A stretch of 25,857 nucleotides of DNA from Oscillospiraceae bacterium (GCA_015068545.1 SVKH01000004.1:1-25857); one strand, 5' to 3'; shown: positions 15,092 through 22,530, counted from the stretch's first letter. Translations and numbers: made by a program. The notes: generated from the letters alone by a model not told the origin.

Positions 15092-16057
15092 TTAATACTT
15101 GATTTCAAAGTCAACTGTATCGTCTGCGTCAAGTAGAGTCTTGCTCAAGATAGCAGCGAAATCGAAGTCACCAGATGTTTCGATATCAAATTCAATTCTT
15201 TGACCATCTGGGTTTCTTACTTCGCCGTTAGATGTGAAGTATGCTCTGTATTCCTTAGTAGAATCGAAGTTCTTAACATCTACATCCCATGCAATACCGT
15301 TAACGTCGCCAGCTGTGATAGCCATAGGATCGCTGATTGTGATCTTAAGTGTATCATCTTCTACTGGTGGTTCTTCTTTTACTGGCAATGTAAATGTAGG
15401 TGTTGTTGTTACCATTGTGCCTTCAGACATCTTGTATTCTGAAGTATCTGTAGGGTTCTTTGATGTATCTGGGTATGTTGCTAGGAAAACAGCATAGTTA
15501 TCTAGTGAGAAGTTTACATCCTTACCTGCATCAACTGTTACTAGGAATTCTGCAACAACAGTTTCCATATCTTTTGTTATTGTTTTAGCTGTCTTTGGAG
15601 CTGGCTCAAGAGCAACTGTTCCTGTTGAAACAAGAGCTGCGCCTGTGTCATTTGGGGCACCAACAGGTGAACCCATACTCTTGATTAGACCCCATTTCCA
15701 GTCCATATCGTATTCTGCATCTGTATCTATACTTACTTTAAGCTGATATCCTGTAATACTGTCACCAACATAGATTGTTGACTTACCTGACTTAACAGCT
15801 TCTGTCTTGATTTCAAGACCTGTAGCAACTACCTTTAGTGAGTATGTGTCATATGATCCACCTACTGCATCTGAATTGTATTCTGTCCAGTCATAATCAC
15901 TAGCATATTCATCATATACATCATACTTATCGTCAACAAAATTAATTTTTTCTGCAACTAGCTTCATAGTTGGTTTCTCTACTGTAGCATAAGCAGCTGT
16001 TGTGAAAACAGATGCAAGAGCACAAACAGAAACCAACAAAGAAATAATCTTTTTCAT
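15092..16057 (-). CDS. Exported beta-rich protein, possible cohesin-like modules
   Basis: AGGAGG lies 9 nt before the ATG. The 321-residue product has a Sec signal peptide (K-K, hydrophobic core, A-A-Y-A near residue 24). Then comes a Tyr/Asp-rich region, a module rich in Thr/Val strands, a Pro/Glu linker near residue 235 and a second beta-rich module of about 85 residues. The middle module ends with A-E-F-L-V-T-V-D-A-G followed by a strand, a pattern reminiscent of cohesin or Ig-like folds, but no diagnostic motif is certain. There is no LPXTG or other wall anchor. The gene follows the dockerin gene by 21 nt, so a dockerin-cohesin partnership is attractive but unproven. T- and A-ending codons such as GCT, GTT and ACT dominate, which hints at high expression. 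Confidence 0.72.
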   Translation of the reverse strand: MKKIISLLVSVCALASVFTTAAYATVEKPTMKLVAEKINFVDDKYDVYDEYASDYDWTEYNSDAVGGSYDTYSLKVVATGLEIKTEAVKSGKSTIYVGDSITGYQLKVSIDTDAEYDMDWKWGLIKSMGSPVGAPNDTGAALVSTGTVALEPAPKTAKTITKDMETVVAEFLVTVDAGKDVNFSLDNYAVFLATYPDTSKNPTDTSEYKMSEGTMVTTTPTFTLPVKEEPPVEDDTLKITISDPMAITAGDVNGIAWDVDVKNFDSTKEYRAYFTSNGEVRNPDGQRIEFDIETSGDFDFAAILSKTLLDADDTVDFEIKY

Positions 16058-16078
16058 TTTTATTTTCCTCCTGAATTA

Positions 16079-16774
16079 TTATTTAATAGTGATGTCAACA
16101 GGACTACCAACTGTAATTGTTTGACCATTTACAACTTGATCCTGAGGTACATCGATGAACTTCATCAAAACTGTCATTGAGTCACTACCGTCAATTTCTC
16201 CATCGCCAGTAATGTCTCCCCACTTGTAACCGCCGAATGTATCGCCGATTGCAACATCATAACCCTTTACATTATGAGTTTGAACAACTTCGATAAACTT
16301 CATAAGAATTGTCATTGAGTCACTACCGTCAACTTCATCGTCACCAGTAACGTCTCCCCACTTAACAGTAATTGTCTTACCTTCTTCTTTTTCTTCTACA
16401 ACGATGCTTCCGTTAGCAATAGCAAAGTCGCCATTAGCATCTGTGTAGCCGATTTTAACAGCATATGTACCTACTGCAAGAGCTGTTTCGCCCTTCAAGC
16501 CCATAGCAGAGTAAGCTGTTTCGTCTGCTGTATATTGGTTAATATACAGAATGTCCTCACCTGTAGCAGCTGTATCAACTACGCCGTTATCAAGTACAAG
16601 AACTGTCTTATCGCCTGATGCACCATCTACTGTAAGAGTAAGAGAATTTGTAGCATCATCATAAGTACCGTTTAGGCCTGTTACGCTATATTCTGTTGCA
16701 GCGAATGCGCTAACTGAAGAAGCGATAGCTGCTGTAGAGATAGCAAGAGCCATAACCTTTTTAAAGTTTCTCAT
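16079..16774 (-). CDS. Secreted dockerin type I protein
   Basis: AGGAGG precedes the ATG. The 231-residue product has a signal peptide cleaved near A-F-A (about residue 25) and an Ig-like or X-module-like domain (about 27-127). Two calcium-binding F-hand repeats of the dockerin type follow, starting at D141 and D187. In each, W-G-D-[VI]-T-G-D leads into V/I-D-G-S-D-S-M-T and L-M-K-F-I. The loop aspartates expected to ligate calcium are all present. Dockerins bind cohesins and attach proteins to scaffolds. Here no carbohydrate-active enzyme is fused, so the protein may be structural or regulatory. The pair of repeats is separated by about 21 residues, more than in classical cellulosomal dockerins. 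It is the first gene of a three-gene operon. Confidence 0.88.
   Translation of the reverse strand: MRNFKKVMALAISTAAIASSVSAFAATEYSVTGLNGTYDDATNSLTLTVDGASGDKTVLVLDNGVVDTAATGEDILYINQYTADETAYSAMGLKGETALAVGTYAVKIGYTDANGDFAIANGSIVVEEKEEGKTITVKWGDVTGDDEVDGSDSMTILMKFIEVVQTHNVKGYDVAIGDTFGGYKWGDITGDGEIDGSDSMTVLMKFIDVPQDQVVNGQTITVGSPVDITIK
16153..16225. repeat. Dockerin-coding tandem repeat, copy 1
   Basis: A 73-nt segment closely matching 16291-16363. It encodes the second F-hand of the dockerin protein. The DNA similarity is high even at third positions, which suggests recent duplication or gene conversion. Confidence 0.8.
16291..16363. repeat. Dockerin-coding tandem repeat, copy 2
   Basis: A 73-nt segment of equal length to 16153-16225, with most bases identical including a shared run of about 24 bases. 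It encodes the first F-hand of the dockerin protein. Confidence 0.8.
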
Positions 16775-16934
16775 TGAAAAGTCCTCCTTTTCTTAAATTG
16801 TTTTTCGATGTCCAACAAGAAAACAATTATTCCTAAAAGAAATATTGCATCTAGTGTTAAGCTGTATCCCGTAGTACAGCCAACCCCCTTTTAATCCTCA
16901 TAAAAACACCATAGCCAAATGCATTTTTATACAC
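16775..16934 (-). promoter_or_regulatory. Structured 5' leader of the dockerin operon
   Basis: From the predicted start near 16934 the minus-strand leader is about 160 nt. It contains a GCTGTA/TACAGC hairpin with an 8-nt loop, and a longer stem in which AATTGTTTT pairs with AAAACAATT just before the AGGAGG site. No known riboswitch core is recognised. Such a leader could stabilise the mRNA or tune translation. The remaining upstream bases to 17227 hold no gene, only AT-rich sequence with a pairing ACCTTTTT/AAAAAGGT near 16990. Confidence 0.45.
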
Positions 16935-16940
16935 ATCATA

Positions 16941-16969
16941 ATTATATAGTAAAGTTCCAGTTATTTCAA
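16941..16969 (-). promoter_or_regulatory. Promoter of the dockerin operon
   Basis: On the minus strand TTGAAA (16969-16964) and TATAAT (16946-16941) are 17 nt apart. An A/T homopolymer run lies directly upstream and may act as an UP-like element, in line with strong expression. Confidence 0.82.
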
Positions 16970-17227
16970 TGATTTTTTTTTTTAATTTCACCTTTTTGGT
17001 AAAAAAGGTATTGGCATCACGCGGTTTTTGTGCATCTTGTACAAACCTATTTTGAAATAATTTTTCATATTGTATCAATATATGGTACATTATATATCTT
17101 TTTAGATTTTTATCGCATGTATTTATACAATATGTAGGTTTTTAGGCGTTTTCTCAAAGATAATGTCATATCCTAATGAAGAAGAGATAACAGCACTGTG
17201 CTAATCGTAAAATTTTTGCTATTTATG

Positions 17228-17256
17228 TTGACAAAATTGGCACTTTGGTATATAAT
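17228..17256 (+). promoter_or_regulatory. Perfect consensus promoter of an intergenic RNA
   Basis: TTGACA at 17228-17233 and TATAAT at 17251-17256 are exactly 17 nt apart, a full match to the housekeeping sigma consensus. No protein gene lies downstream on this strand. Confidence 0.92.
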
Positions 17257-17262
17257 GACCAT

Positions 17263-17433
17263 AGAAAAAGGCAAGACCTCAACGGTTATGCCAATTATAC
17301 GATTATCTAATTAAGAGTAATCGCCACGGCAATGGCGGTTACTCTGCTTTTATGGAGAGAATTATCAGTAAACCCGGTTATAATATCAAAACCCTATGCA
17401 GACGTTAAAGTCCGCATAGGGTAGTTTTATTTT
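17263..17433 (+). ncRNA. Candidate small RNA or RNA switch, unknown family
   Basis: A transcript of about 170 nt is bounded by a perfect promoter and a strong terminator. Hairpin 1 (17270-17292) pairs GGCA/TGCC with an inner ACC/GGT. Hairpin 2 (17315-17344) is an 11-bp stem, GAGTAATCGCC with GGCGGTTACTC, loop ACGGCAAT. Its 5' arm can instead pair with CGATTATCT at 17300-17308 (nine pairs with one bulged G), so the two folds exclude one another. The third hairpin is the terminator. I compared it mentally with 6S, SRP, c-di-GMP, c-di-AMP, purine and guanidine RNAs and saw no match. An 18-codon ATG frame at 17352-17408 has no clear ribosome site. Confidence 0.68.
17392..17433. terminator. Terminator shared by the intergenic RNA and hslO
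   Basis: CCCTATGC (17392-17399) pairs with GCATAGGG (17414-17421), with an inner GAC/GTC. A TTTTATTTT tract follows on the plus strand. On the minus strand TTTTGATATT follows, so it can also end the cdaA-cdaR-hslO transcript. Confidence 0.9.
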
Positions 17434-17461
17434 GATTAAGATGTGACTGGGAAAGCCTTGG

Positions 17462-18343
17462 TTACCTCGCTTTTTTGTACATTTCCTCAAGTGCCTCTTT
17501 GTCAAAGACGAACTTGCTGTTGCAGAACTGGCATTCTACCTCACACTCACCGTCTTCGTCTATTATCTTGCGAAGCTCCTTTTTCCCCACAGACACAACA
17601 GCATCGTGCATTCTCTTTTTGGAGCATTTACACTGATACTTTGGCTCTACTGTCTCGTTTTGCACCAACATATCAAAGCCCTCGGTAAGGTAGAAGAGCA
17701 TATCCTCCGCTGTCATACCTCTTTCCAGCATTTCGGTAATTGGCTTAATCTCCTTCATTCTATCCTCAATTTTGCCTGTAACCTCCTCGGTAGCCTCGGG
17801 CATAAGTTGAATCATAAATCCTCCGGCACAGATGGCTCTGTTATCCGTTCCCACAAGTACCCCAAGACCAATTGCCGTTGGAATCTGCTCACTTTTTGCG
17901 TAGTAGTAGGTAACGTCCTCGGCAATTTCCCCTGTTATTATAGGAACTTGTCCCGAATATGGCTCTTTCATACTAAGGTCTCTTATAACATGGAGGTATC
18001 CCTTTCCTACGGCACCGCCTACGTCTAGCTTTCCGTTTTCATTTAGAGGTAAATCTACATAAGGGTTTACCACATATCCTCTTACCTGTGACTTGCTGTC
18101 GGTAACAGCTACAATGTTTCCTATCGGGCCGTCTCCTCGGAACTGGAGAGTAACGGAATCGGTTTCGTTTTTTAGTCCTTGTCCCATTATCGCCGCCACT
18201 GTCAGTGTTCTTCCCAATGCCGCTGTGGCTACCGGTGATGTATTATGAATTTCGTGAGCCTTATTTACCAAGTCGGTTGTAACCCCGACAAATACTCTTA
18301 TGGCTCCGTCTATGCTTTGTCCTCTTACCAATACGTCTGACAT
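17462..18343 (-). CDS. hslO: Redox-regulated chaperone Hsp33
   Basis: Hsp33 is a cytoplasmic holdase that is switched on when its C-terminal zinc site is oxidised. The 293 residues match the family in length and carry the four zinc cysteines at C238, C240, C271 and C274 in C-x-C and C-x-x-C arrangement. The N-terminal domain with G-x-L-x-V-G-T-D-N-R-A and G-G-F-M-I-Q-L-M-P is typical. The ATG follows AGGAAAGGA. It starts 18 nt after cdaR, so it forms an operon with the c-di-AMP synthase genes, where glmM is the usual third gene. The function is secure; the reason for the linkage is not known. Confidence 0.97.
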   Translation of the reverse strand: MSDVLVRGQSIDGAIRVFVGVTTDLVNKAHEIHNTSPVATAALGRTLTVAAIMGQGLKNETDSVTLQFRGDGPIGNIVAVTDSKSQVRGYVVNPYVDLPLNENGKLDVGGAVGKGYLHVIRDLSMKEPYSGQVPIITGEIAEDVTYYYAKSEQIPTAIGLGVLVGTDNRAICAGGFMIQLMPEATEEVTGKIEDRMKEIKPITEMLERGMTAEDMLFYLTEGFDMLVQNETVEPKYQCKCSKKRMHDAVVSVGKKELRKIIDEDGECEVECQFCNSKFVFDKEALEEMYKKAR

Positions 18344-18361
18344 TTGTGAAAAAATCCTTTC

Positions 18362-19531
18362 CTATTTAATATATACGTTTACTTTATACTCGTTTTCGCA
18401 GAATACTTTATCCGGAGTTTCTATCTTAACCGGCAAAGTAGCATTTTCCGTAACTCCGGCTACGTCCACAGTAGCCTTTATCTTTCCGGATATATCCATA
18501 TTTTCCGGTGCTTTTACCTCTACTTCTATTCTGCTTTTTTCTAGCTTTGCCTTTTTTTCGGTATCATTTAAAATAGAAATATCCACCTCTATTTTCTTTT
18601 CTGCTAAGTGCAGTATCTCACAGGTAGCAGTCATTTTTTTGCTTTGCTCCGGAAGATAAATTACATCAGGTGATTCTATCTCCAGCTCATAATTTGTGTC
18701 TCCGGTTACATTCTTCACCTCTGCTGTAAGTGATTTCACTCCTACATCCACAATAATTCCCACTTCTACTTCCTTTACGCTCTGATTTTTTACCGTCATA
18801 ACGTAATCGGAGGAAAGCTCCTTGCTAAGTGATACATTTACCGGTAGTTTTGCCTTTTTGTAAACTGTGTTTTCCACACTTATAGTTTCGCTGCTTTTGT
18901 AGATGATATTATCATCCGGAACTATATTTCCGTCTGCATCGTACAGCTTGTAGAAATATTCCTGAATGTTGCCCTTGGTCATATCGGTTGCATCAACCTC
19001 TATCTCTGCATAGGAAATAGTATAGGCATCAGTCTCCGCACCTTTTATAATAAGCTTTTCCATCGGTGCTTTTGGACTTATGATAAATTCTGTGTTTTTT
19101 TCGCCGTTTTTAACGTCTATTTTGATTGGGATACTTCTTGTAATAATCTTCTCGGTTGTGAGAGTAACCTCGGTTGTTTTTGCTTTTGCCAAGGTTACTG
19201 TGTTTGGATAAACGTACTTGATATCCACATTATTTTCGCCCTGTCTTGTTATCCTTGATACATCACAGGATGCTTCCACAGCCCCTATGGCGGATATTAC
19301 ACTGCTTCTCTTTCCACGAATCACTGCGGATATATTAGGGATTTTTGATTTATTAGTAATAATAAGCCCGTTTTCTCTTAGCTGTGCCTCTCCCTCAAAA
19401 ACCATCGGAAGATCCCCGATATTCTGACTTATAACCGGATCCTCGGTGTATGTAATGGCAAACCACAGCACCACCGCAACAAGTCCGGATAGGATTTTTA
19501 ATAATAACTTGTTATTTATATCTATTTTCAT
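18362..19531 (-). CDS. cdaR: CdaA regulatory protein with YbbR domains
   Basis: CdaR (YbbR) is a membrane-anchored extracytoplasmic protein that binds the diadenylate cyclase CdaA and tunes c-di-AMP synthesis. The 389 residues show one N-terminal span (about 9-27, with W-F-A-I-T-Y) followed by several YbbR repeats of roughly 80 residues. Each repeat has beta-strand patterns and short V-x-V-x-G/x-I-P-V-x-I motifs. The ATG overlaps the cdaA stop (19528-19531), with GGAGG 8 nt upstream, giving tight coupling and equal dosage. Sequence divergence in YbbR repeats is high, so the call rests on repeat style, topology and gene order. Confidence 0.92.
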   Translation of the reverse strand: MKIDINNKLLLKILSGLVAVVLWFAITYTEDPVISQNIGDLPMVFEGEAQLRENGLIITNKSKIPNISAVIRGKRSSVISAIGAVEASCDVSRITRQGENNVDIKYVYPNTVTLAKAKTTEVTLTTEKIITRSIPIKIDVKNGEKNTEFIISPKAPMEKLIIKGAETDAYTISYAEIEVDATDMTKGNIQEYFYKLYDADGNIVPDDNIIYKSSETISVENTVYKKAKLPVNVSLSKELSSDYVMTVKNQSVKEVEVGIIVDVGVKSLTAEVKNVTGDTNYELEIESPDVIYLPEQSKKMTATCEILHLAEKKIEVDISILNDTEKKAKLEKSRIEVEVKAPENMDISGKIKATVDVAGVTENATLPVKIETPDKVFCENEYKVNVYIK

Positions 19532-20352
19532 TTATCGCTCCTCCAAAATCTCACCTTTTCATTTTCTTTTGCAAAGGCTTTATTAAGAGCAATCTTCAAG
19601 GTTTCCTCGCTCAGGTTTCGGGTGAGTGTGCCATTTATTGCTACGGAAATTTTGCCTGTTTCCTCGCTGACTATAACTACAACAGCATCCGACGCCTCGG
19701 AAATCCCCAGCGCCGCACGGTGACGTGTGCCAAGCTCGCGAGAAAGATTTGAGTTTGATGTAAGAGGAAGAAAACAACCTGCTGTGTGGATGCGGTCTCC
19801 TCTTATTATAACTGCTCCGTCATGAAGAGGCGTGTTTGGCACAAATATATTCTCCAAAAGTGCAGAACTAACCTCCGCATTTATCAGGGTTCCTGTCTTT
19901 ATTACGTCACCTAGCCTTGTTTCCCTTTCCATTACAACAAGAGCACCTGTCTTTGTTTTTGAAAGGTTGTGTGCTGCCTTTGTTATTTCGGAAATGGCAT
20001 AGTCGTTTGCCTCCTGACCTCCTGCTCCTATATCCATCAGCTTACCTACCTTTGAATGTCCCAGCTTTTCCAAAAGACTTCTAAGCTCCGGCTGAAAGAT
20101 AACTACAATAGCGAACATTCCCACCTGCATCGCATTTTTCATAAGATAGTTTAAGGTGGTAAGGTGCGCCCATGCACTTATCTGCCATACTATAAAAAGG
20201 ATGGCAAGTCCCTTTACTAGCTGAATTGCCCTTGTTTCCTTTATCATTTTAAGAAGTTGATAGGTGAGTACTGCTATCAACAGTATATCTATAATATCGG
20301 TGATTTTCAGCACCTGAAAGAAGCTCTTTATGTATAGCATTGCCGTTTCCAT
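19528..20352 (-). CDS. cdaA: Diadenylate cyclase CdaA (c-di-AMP synthase)
   Basis: CdaA makes c-di-AMP from two ATP and controls potassium and osmolyte transport and wall homeostasis. The 274 residues contain three N-terminal membrane helices (about 14-95) and a cytoplasmic DAC domain. The catalytic D-G-A is at residues 178-180 in L-H-D-G-A-V-I-I, and the R-H-R at 210-212 lies in G-T-R-H-R-A-A. Both motifs are intact. The start ATG follows AGGAGG by 8 nt. A TATAAT at 20394-20389 lies upstream with only a weak -35. It opens the cdaA-cdaR-hslO operon and diverges from an exported protein gene. Confidence 0.97.
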   Translation of the reverse strand: METAMLYIKSFFQVLKITDIIDILLIAVLTYQLLKMIKETRAIQLVKGLAILFIVWQISAWAHLTTLNYLMKNAMQVGMFAIVVIFQPELRSLLEKLGHSKVGKLMDIGAGGQEANDYAISEITKAAHNLSKTKTGALVVMERETRLGDVIKTGTLINAEVSSALLENIFVPNTPLHDGAVIIRGDRIHTAGCFLPLTSNSNLSRELGTRHRAALGISEASDAVVVIVSEETGKISVAINGTLTRNLSEETLKIALNKAFAKENEKVRFWRSDK

Positions 20353-20447
20353 GGCATAATCCTCCTTATAAAAATTTATCTACCTATTATTATACAATAT
20401 TTTTTGCACTTTTACCAGTTATTTTTGCAATTTTTATAAAAAAAATA

Positions 20448-20476
20448 TTGTTATGTCCATCTTTTTGTGATATACT
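20448..20476 (+). promoter_or_regulatory. Promoter of the exported copper-amine-oxidase-N protein gene
   Basis: TTGTTA (20448-20453) and TATACT (20471-20476) are 17 nt apart, and TG one base before the -10 gives an extended -10. The leader to the ATG is about 25 nt and carries GGAGGG. Confidence 0.8.
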
Positions 20477-20506
20477 TTTATCATCTATATTTATGGAGGG
20501 ATTCTT

Positions 20507-21538
20507 ATGAAGAAAATTTTAAGTTTTTTGGCAGCAACTGCTTTGGCATTTTCTGCAGTTCCTGCATCATTTGCAGAGGTTGAGCCAACTATCCGAGTTG
20601 ACGGAAGAAAGGTGGACTTCCTTAAAGATCAGGCACCTATCATCATGAACGACAGACTTTATGTTCCTGTAAGACGTGTACTTGAAAAAATGGGTGCAAC
20701 AGTTGACTGGAACGATAAGGCAAAGATGGTAACAGTTCTATCTGACAACAATATTGTTAAGCTTGAGCTTACAATAGACAACAAAGAGATTACAAAATAC
20801 ACATTTACAACCGTCCTTAATGCAGAAAAGGAAACCATCACATCTGACGTAGCTCCTGTGATTGTAAATGACAGAACTATGCTTCCTATCCGCGTTATAG
20901 CAGAAGCTATCGGTGCAACAGTAGTATGGAATGAAGAAACAAAGCTTACATCCATCACTACCAGAAAAGCAAAGAGAGATGCCGAGGTTCAACATGGTGC
21001 AGACATCAACGCAGAAGACTTCGATGTAGCAGAATTTTTCAAGGAAAAAGTTCCTAATTTATCACTTGCTTGTGACACAGAAGACGTTAATGAAGGCGAT
21101 ATAGTAGAGGTTAAGATAAAGCTTTCCGACCTTGAAAAGGCAGGAGAAAATAAAAAAATTGTCATCCTTACATCTTCTATCTCTTATAATGAAGAAAACT
21201 TCAAATACTCAGGAATTGACTTCTTTATTGACGGTGAAAAGGTAAAGGCTGAGCTTAGTGCAGGAAACGATGAATTTATGCTGGGTGTAGTTAAGGCCGT
21301 TGCACTAAATACATATTTTAAGGCATTTACTCCTGGTGAAGATGATGTAATTGCCGTTGTTTACTTCACAGCATTGAATGATGAAGGCGGAGAATTTGCT
21401 CTTTATGACGGTACAACAGAGCTTGGCTCTAATACTTCTGTAACTGTTTATGAAGAAATTGAGGAAAAAGCTGTTCTAACAGAGCTTGTAAACCACGATG
21501 AAATCTACATAGACACAACTGCTGTAACAGTAAAATAA
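20507..21538 (+). CDS. Exported protein: copper-amine-oxidase-N repeats plus cohesin-like domain
   Basis: The 343 residues start with a signal peptide ending near S-F-A (about residue 23). Two repeats of the copper amine oxidase N-terminal domain type follow, each with N-D-R-x-x-x-P-x-R and G-A-T-V-x-W (about 28-82 and 118-155). In Firmicutes these modules lack amine oxidase activity and are common in wall-associated proteins. The C-terminal 160 residues, from V-N-E-G-D-I-V-E-V-K-I-K-L through I-S-Y-N-E-E-N-F to A-V-V-Y-F-T-A, follow the strand pattern of a cohesin domain. This suggests a possible partner for the dockerin protein encoded 4 kb away. There is no sortase motif. The domain order is visible; the cohesin identity and pairing are inferred. 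Confidence 0.78.
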   Translation: MKKILSFLAATALAFSAVPASFAEVEPTIRVDGRKVDFLKDQAPIIMNDRLYVPVRRVLEKMGATVDWNDKAKMVTVLSDNNIVKLELTIDNKEITKYTFTTVLNAEKETITSDVAPVIVNDRTMLPIRVIAEAIGATVVWNEETKLTSITTRKAKRDAEVQHGADINAEDFDVAEFFKEKVPNLSLACDTEDVNEGDIVEVKIKLSDLEKAGENKKIVILTSSISYNEENFKYSGIDFFIDGEKVKAELSAGNDEFMLGVVKAVALNTYFKAFTPGEDDVIAVVYFTALNDEGGEFALYDGTTELGSNTSVTVYEEIEEKAVLTELVNHDEIYIDTTAVTVK

Positions 21539-21543
21539 TCATA

Positions 21544-21571
21544 AAAAAGCGAGGGTTGACCTCGCTTTTTT
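21544..21571. terminator. Bidirectional terminator between convergent genes
   Basis: GCGAGG (21549-21554) and CCTCGC (21560-21565) form a stem with a GTTGA loop, with A-run before and T-run after. It ends both the exported protein gene and the minus-strand sigma factor operon. Confidence 0.92.
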
Positions 21572-22067
21572 ATTGCCATACCGAAAGTATGATTTTTTCT
21601 ATTTCTTCCTCTGTAATATTTTTTCCTGATATTTTCTTAATTTTTCCGTTGTGTTCTGCCCAGCATTCATAGTTTTCACCGTTGGATTTTTCATAGATTG
21701 TGATACCCTGCACTTCCCTTTTTGTATAAGACTTATCCTTTTTTACTAAAGAAAAAGTTTCTTTATCACTATCCTCTATAAAAAATTCCTTTTGAAGGGA
21801 TTCGGTCTTTGCCATTTTATCCTCTATTGGGATTTCCTGCATCCTCATCGCTTCGTTTATAGGCATAATATTTTCATTATCATCCTTTATACCATTCATA
21901 TTGTAGACTGATATTCCCACAAAAACAATGACTAAACACGCCGCTACCTGAACAATAACTTTCGGAAAATTATATTTCTTCCTATAATCGAGGTTTTTCA
22001 AAACTCTTTCCTTTGCCGCCTCGGTATCTATGCAATTATTTGCTTTTTTGTACACTTCTCTAAACAT
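21570..22067 (-). CDS. Single-span membrane protein, presumed anti-sigma factor
   Basis: Two ATGs are possible; the second, at 22067, lies 9 nt from AAGGAG, while the first at 22073 is only 3 nt away, so I choose 22067 (165 residues). It overlaps the end of the ECF sigma gene by 8 nt, a usual sign of a sigma/anti-sigma pair. The protein has about 35 cytoplasmic residues (helical, with E-A-A-K-E-R-V-L), one span near residues 37-55 and an extracytoplasmic part rich in Lys and Glu. No zinc-binding HXXXCXXC motif of classic anti-sigma factors is present and I recognise no domain. The role is inferred from gene order, overlap and topology. Confidence 0.65.
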   Translation of the reverse strand: MFREVYKKANNCIDTEAAKERVLKNLDYRKKYNFPKVIVQVAACLVIVFVGISVYNMNGIKDDNENIMPINEAMRMQEIPIEDKMAKTESLQKEFFIEDSDKETFSLVKKDKSYTKREVQGITIYEKSNGENYECWAEHNGKIKKISGKNITEEEIEKIILSVWQ

Positions 22068-22530
22068 AGTCATAATCTCCTTTCAGCTTTTCCTTTAAAA
22101 TTTGCCTTCCTCTAAAAAGCTGCGACCTTACCGTGGAGGATTTTATATTAAGTGAACTTGAAATCTCCTCCACAGACATATCCTCGTAGTAAAAAAGATG
22201 GATTACGGTACGATACTTTTTTGGTAATTTCATCACTTGCAGATATACTTCGCTTTCCTCCTCCGGCATTTCTACCGGCAAATCCTCCTCAAGCGGCACA
22301 GTCTTTTTGTACCATGATGCAGAAAACAGTCCCTTTGAAGAATTGACAGTTACCCTAATGAGCCATGCCTTTATATGTTCTTCACTTTCAAATTTTTTTC
22401 TGCATTGCAAAAACTTCAAAAACACATCTCCTGTGATATCTTCGCTGTGGTGAACATTTCCTGTCTGGGACAGTGCAATTTTGTATACCATATCAAAGTA
22501 CTTTTCTATCAATTCCTTTTTTCTGTCCAC
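22060..22530 (-). CDS. ECF-type RNA polymerase sigma factor
   Basis: The GTG at 22530 is chosen because AGGAGG lies 8 nt upstream; a TTG at 22554 would start before that site. The 156 residues carry region 2 (Y-F-D-M-V-Y-x-x-A and D-I-T-G-D-V-F-L-K-F near residues 30-45) and region 4 (L-P-x-K-Y-R-T-V-I-x-L-F-Y-Y-E-D-M-S-x-x-E-I and S-T-V-R-S-Q-L-F-R-G-R). These are the two conserved domains of extracytoplasmic function sigma factors, with no region 1 or 3. It is followed by an overlapping membrane protein gene that may sense the envelope. A TGCAAC-type element upstream suggests autoregulation. HtrA lies just upstream on the same strand and could be in its regulon, which is untested. Confidence 0.92.
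   Translation of the reverse strand: MDRKKELIEKYFDMVYKIALSQTGNVHHSEDITGDVFLKFLQCRKKFESEEHIKAWLIRVTVNSSKGLFSASWYKKTVPLEEDLPVEMPEEESEVYLQVMKLPKKYRTVIHLFYYEDMSVEEISSSLNIKSSTVRSQLFRGRQILKEKLKGDYDYV

Noticed and set aside
14888..16774. A cellulosome cluster
   Set aside because: Only one dockerin protein is present and no glycoside hydrolase, scaffoldin or carbohydrate-binding module is visible.
16857..17090. Minus-strand frame of 77 codons upstream of the dockerin gene
   Set aside because: It spans the -35/-10 promoter and a poly-A run (Lys-rich artefact), so it cannot be a normal gene on the same transcript.
17263..17433. 6S RNA, SRP RNA or a c-di-GMP/c-di-AMP riboswitch
   Set aside because: The 5' and 3' ends do not pair as in 6S RNA, the SRP core is missing, and no riboswitch core sequence is present; no gene follows on the strand.
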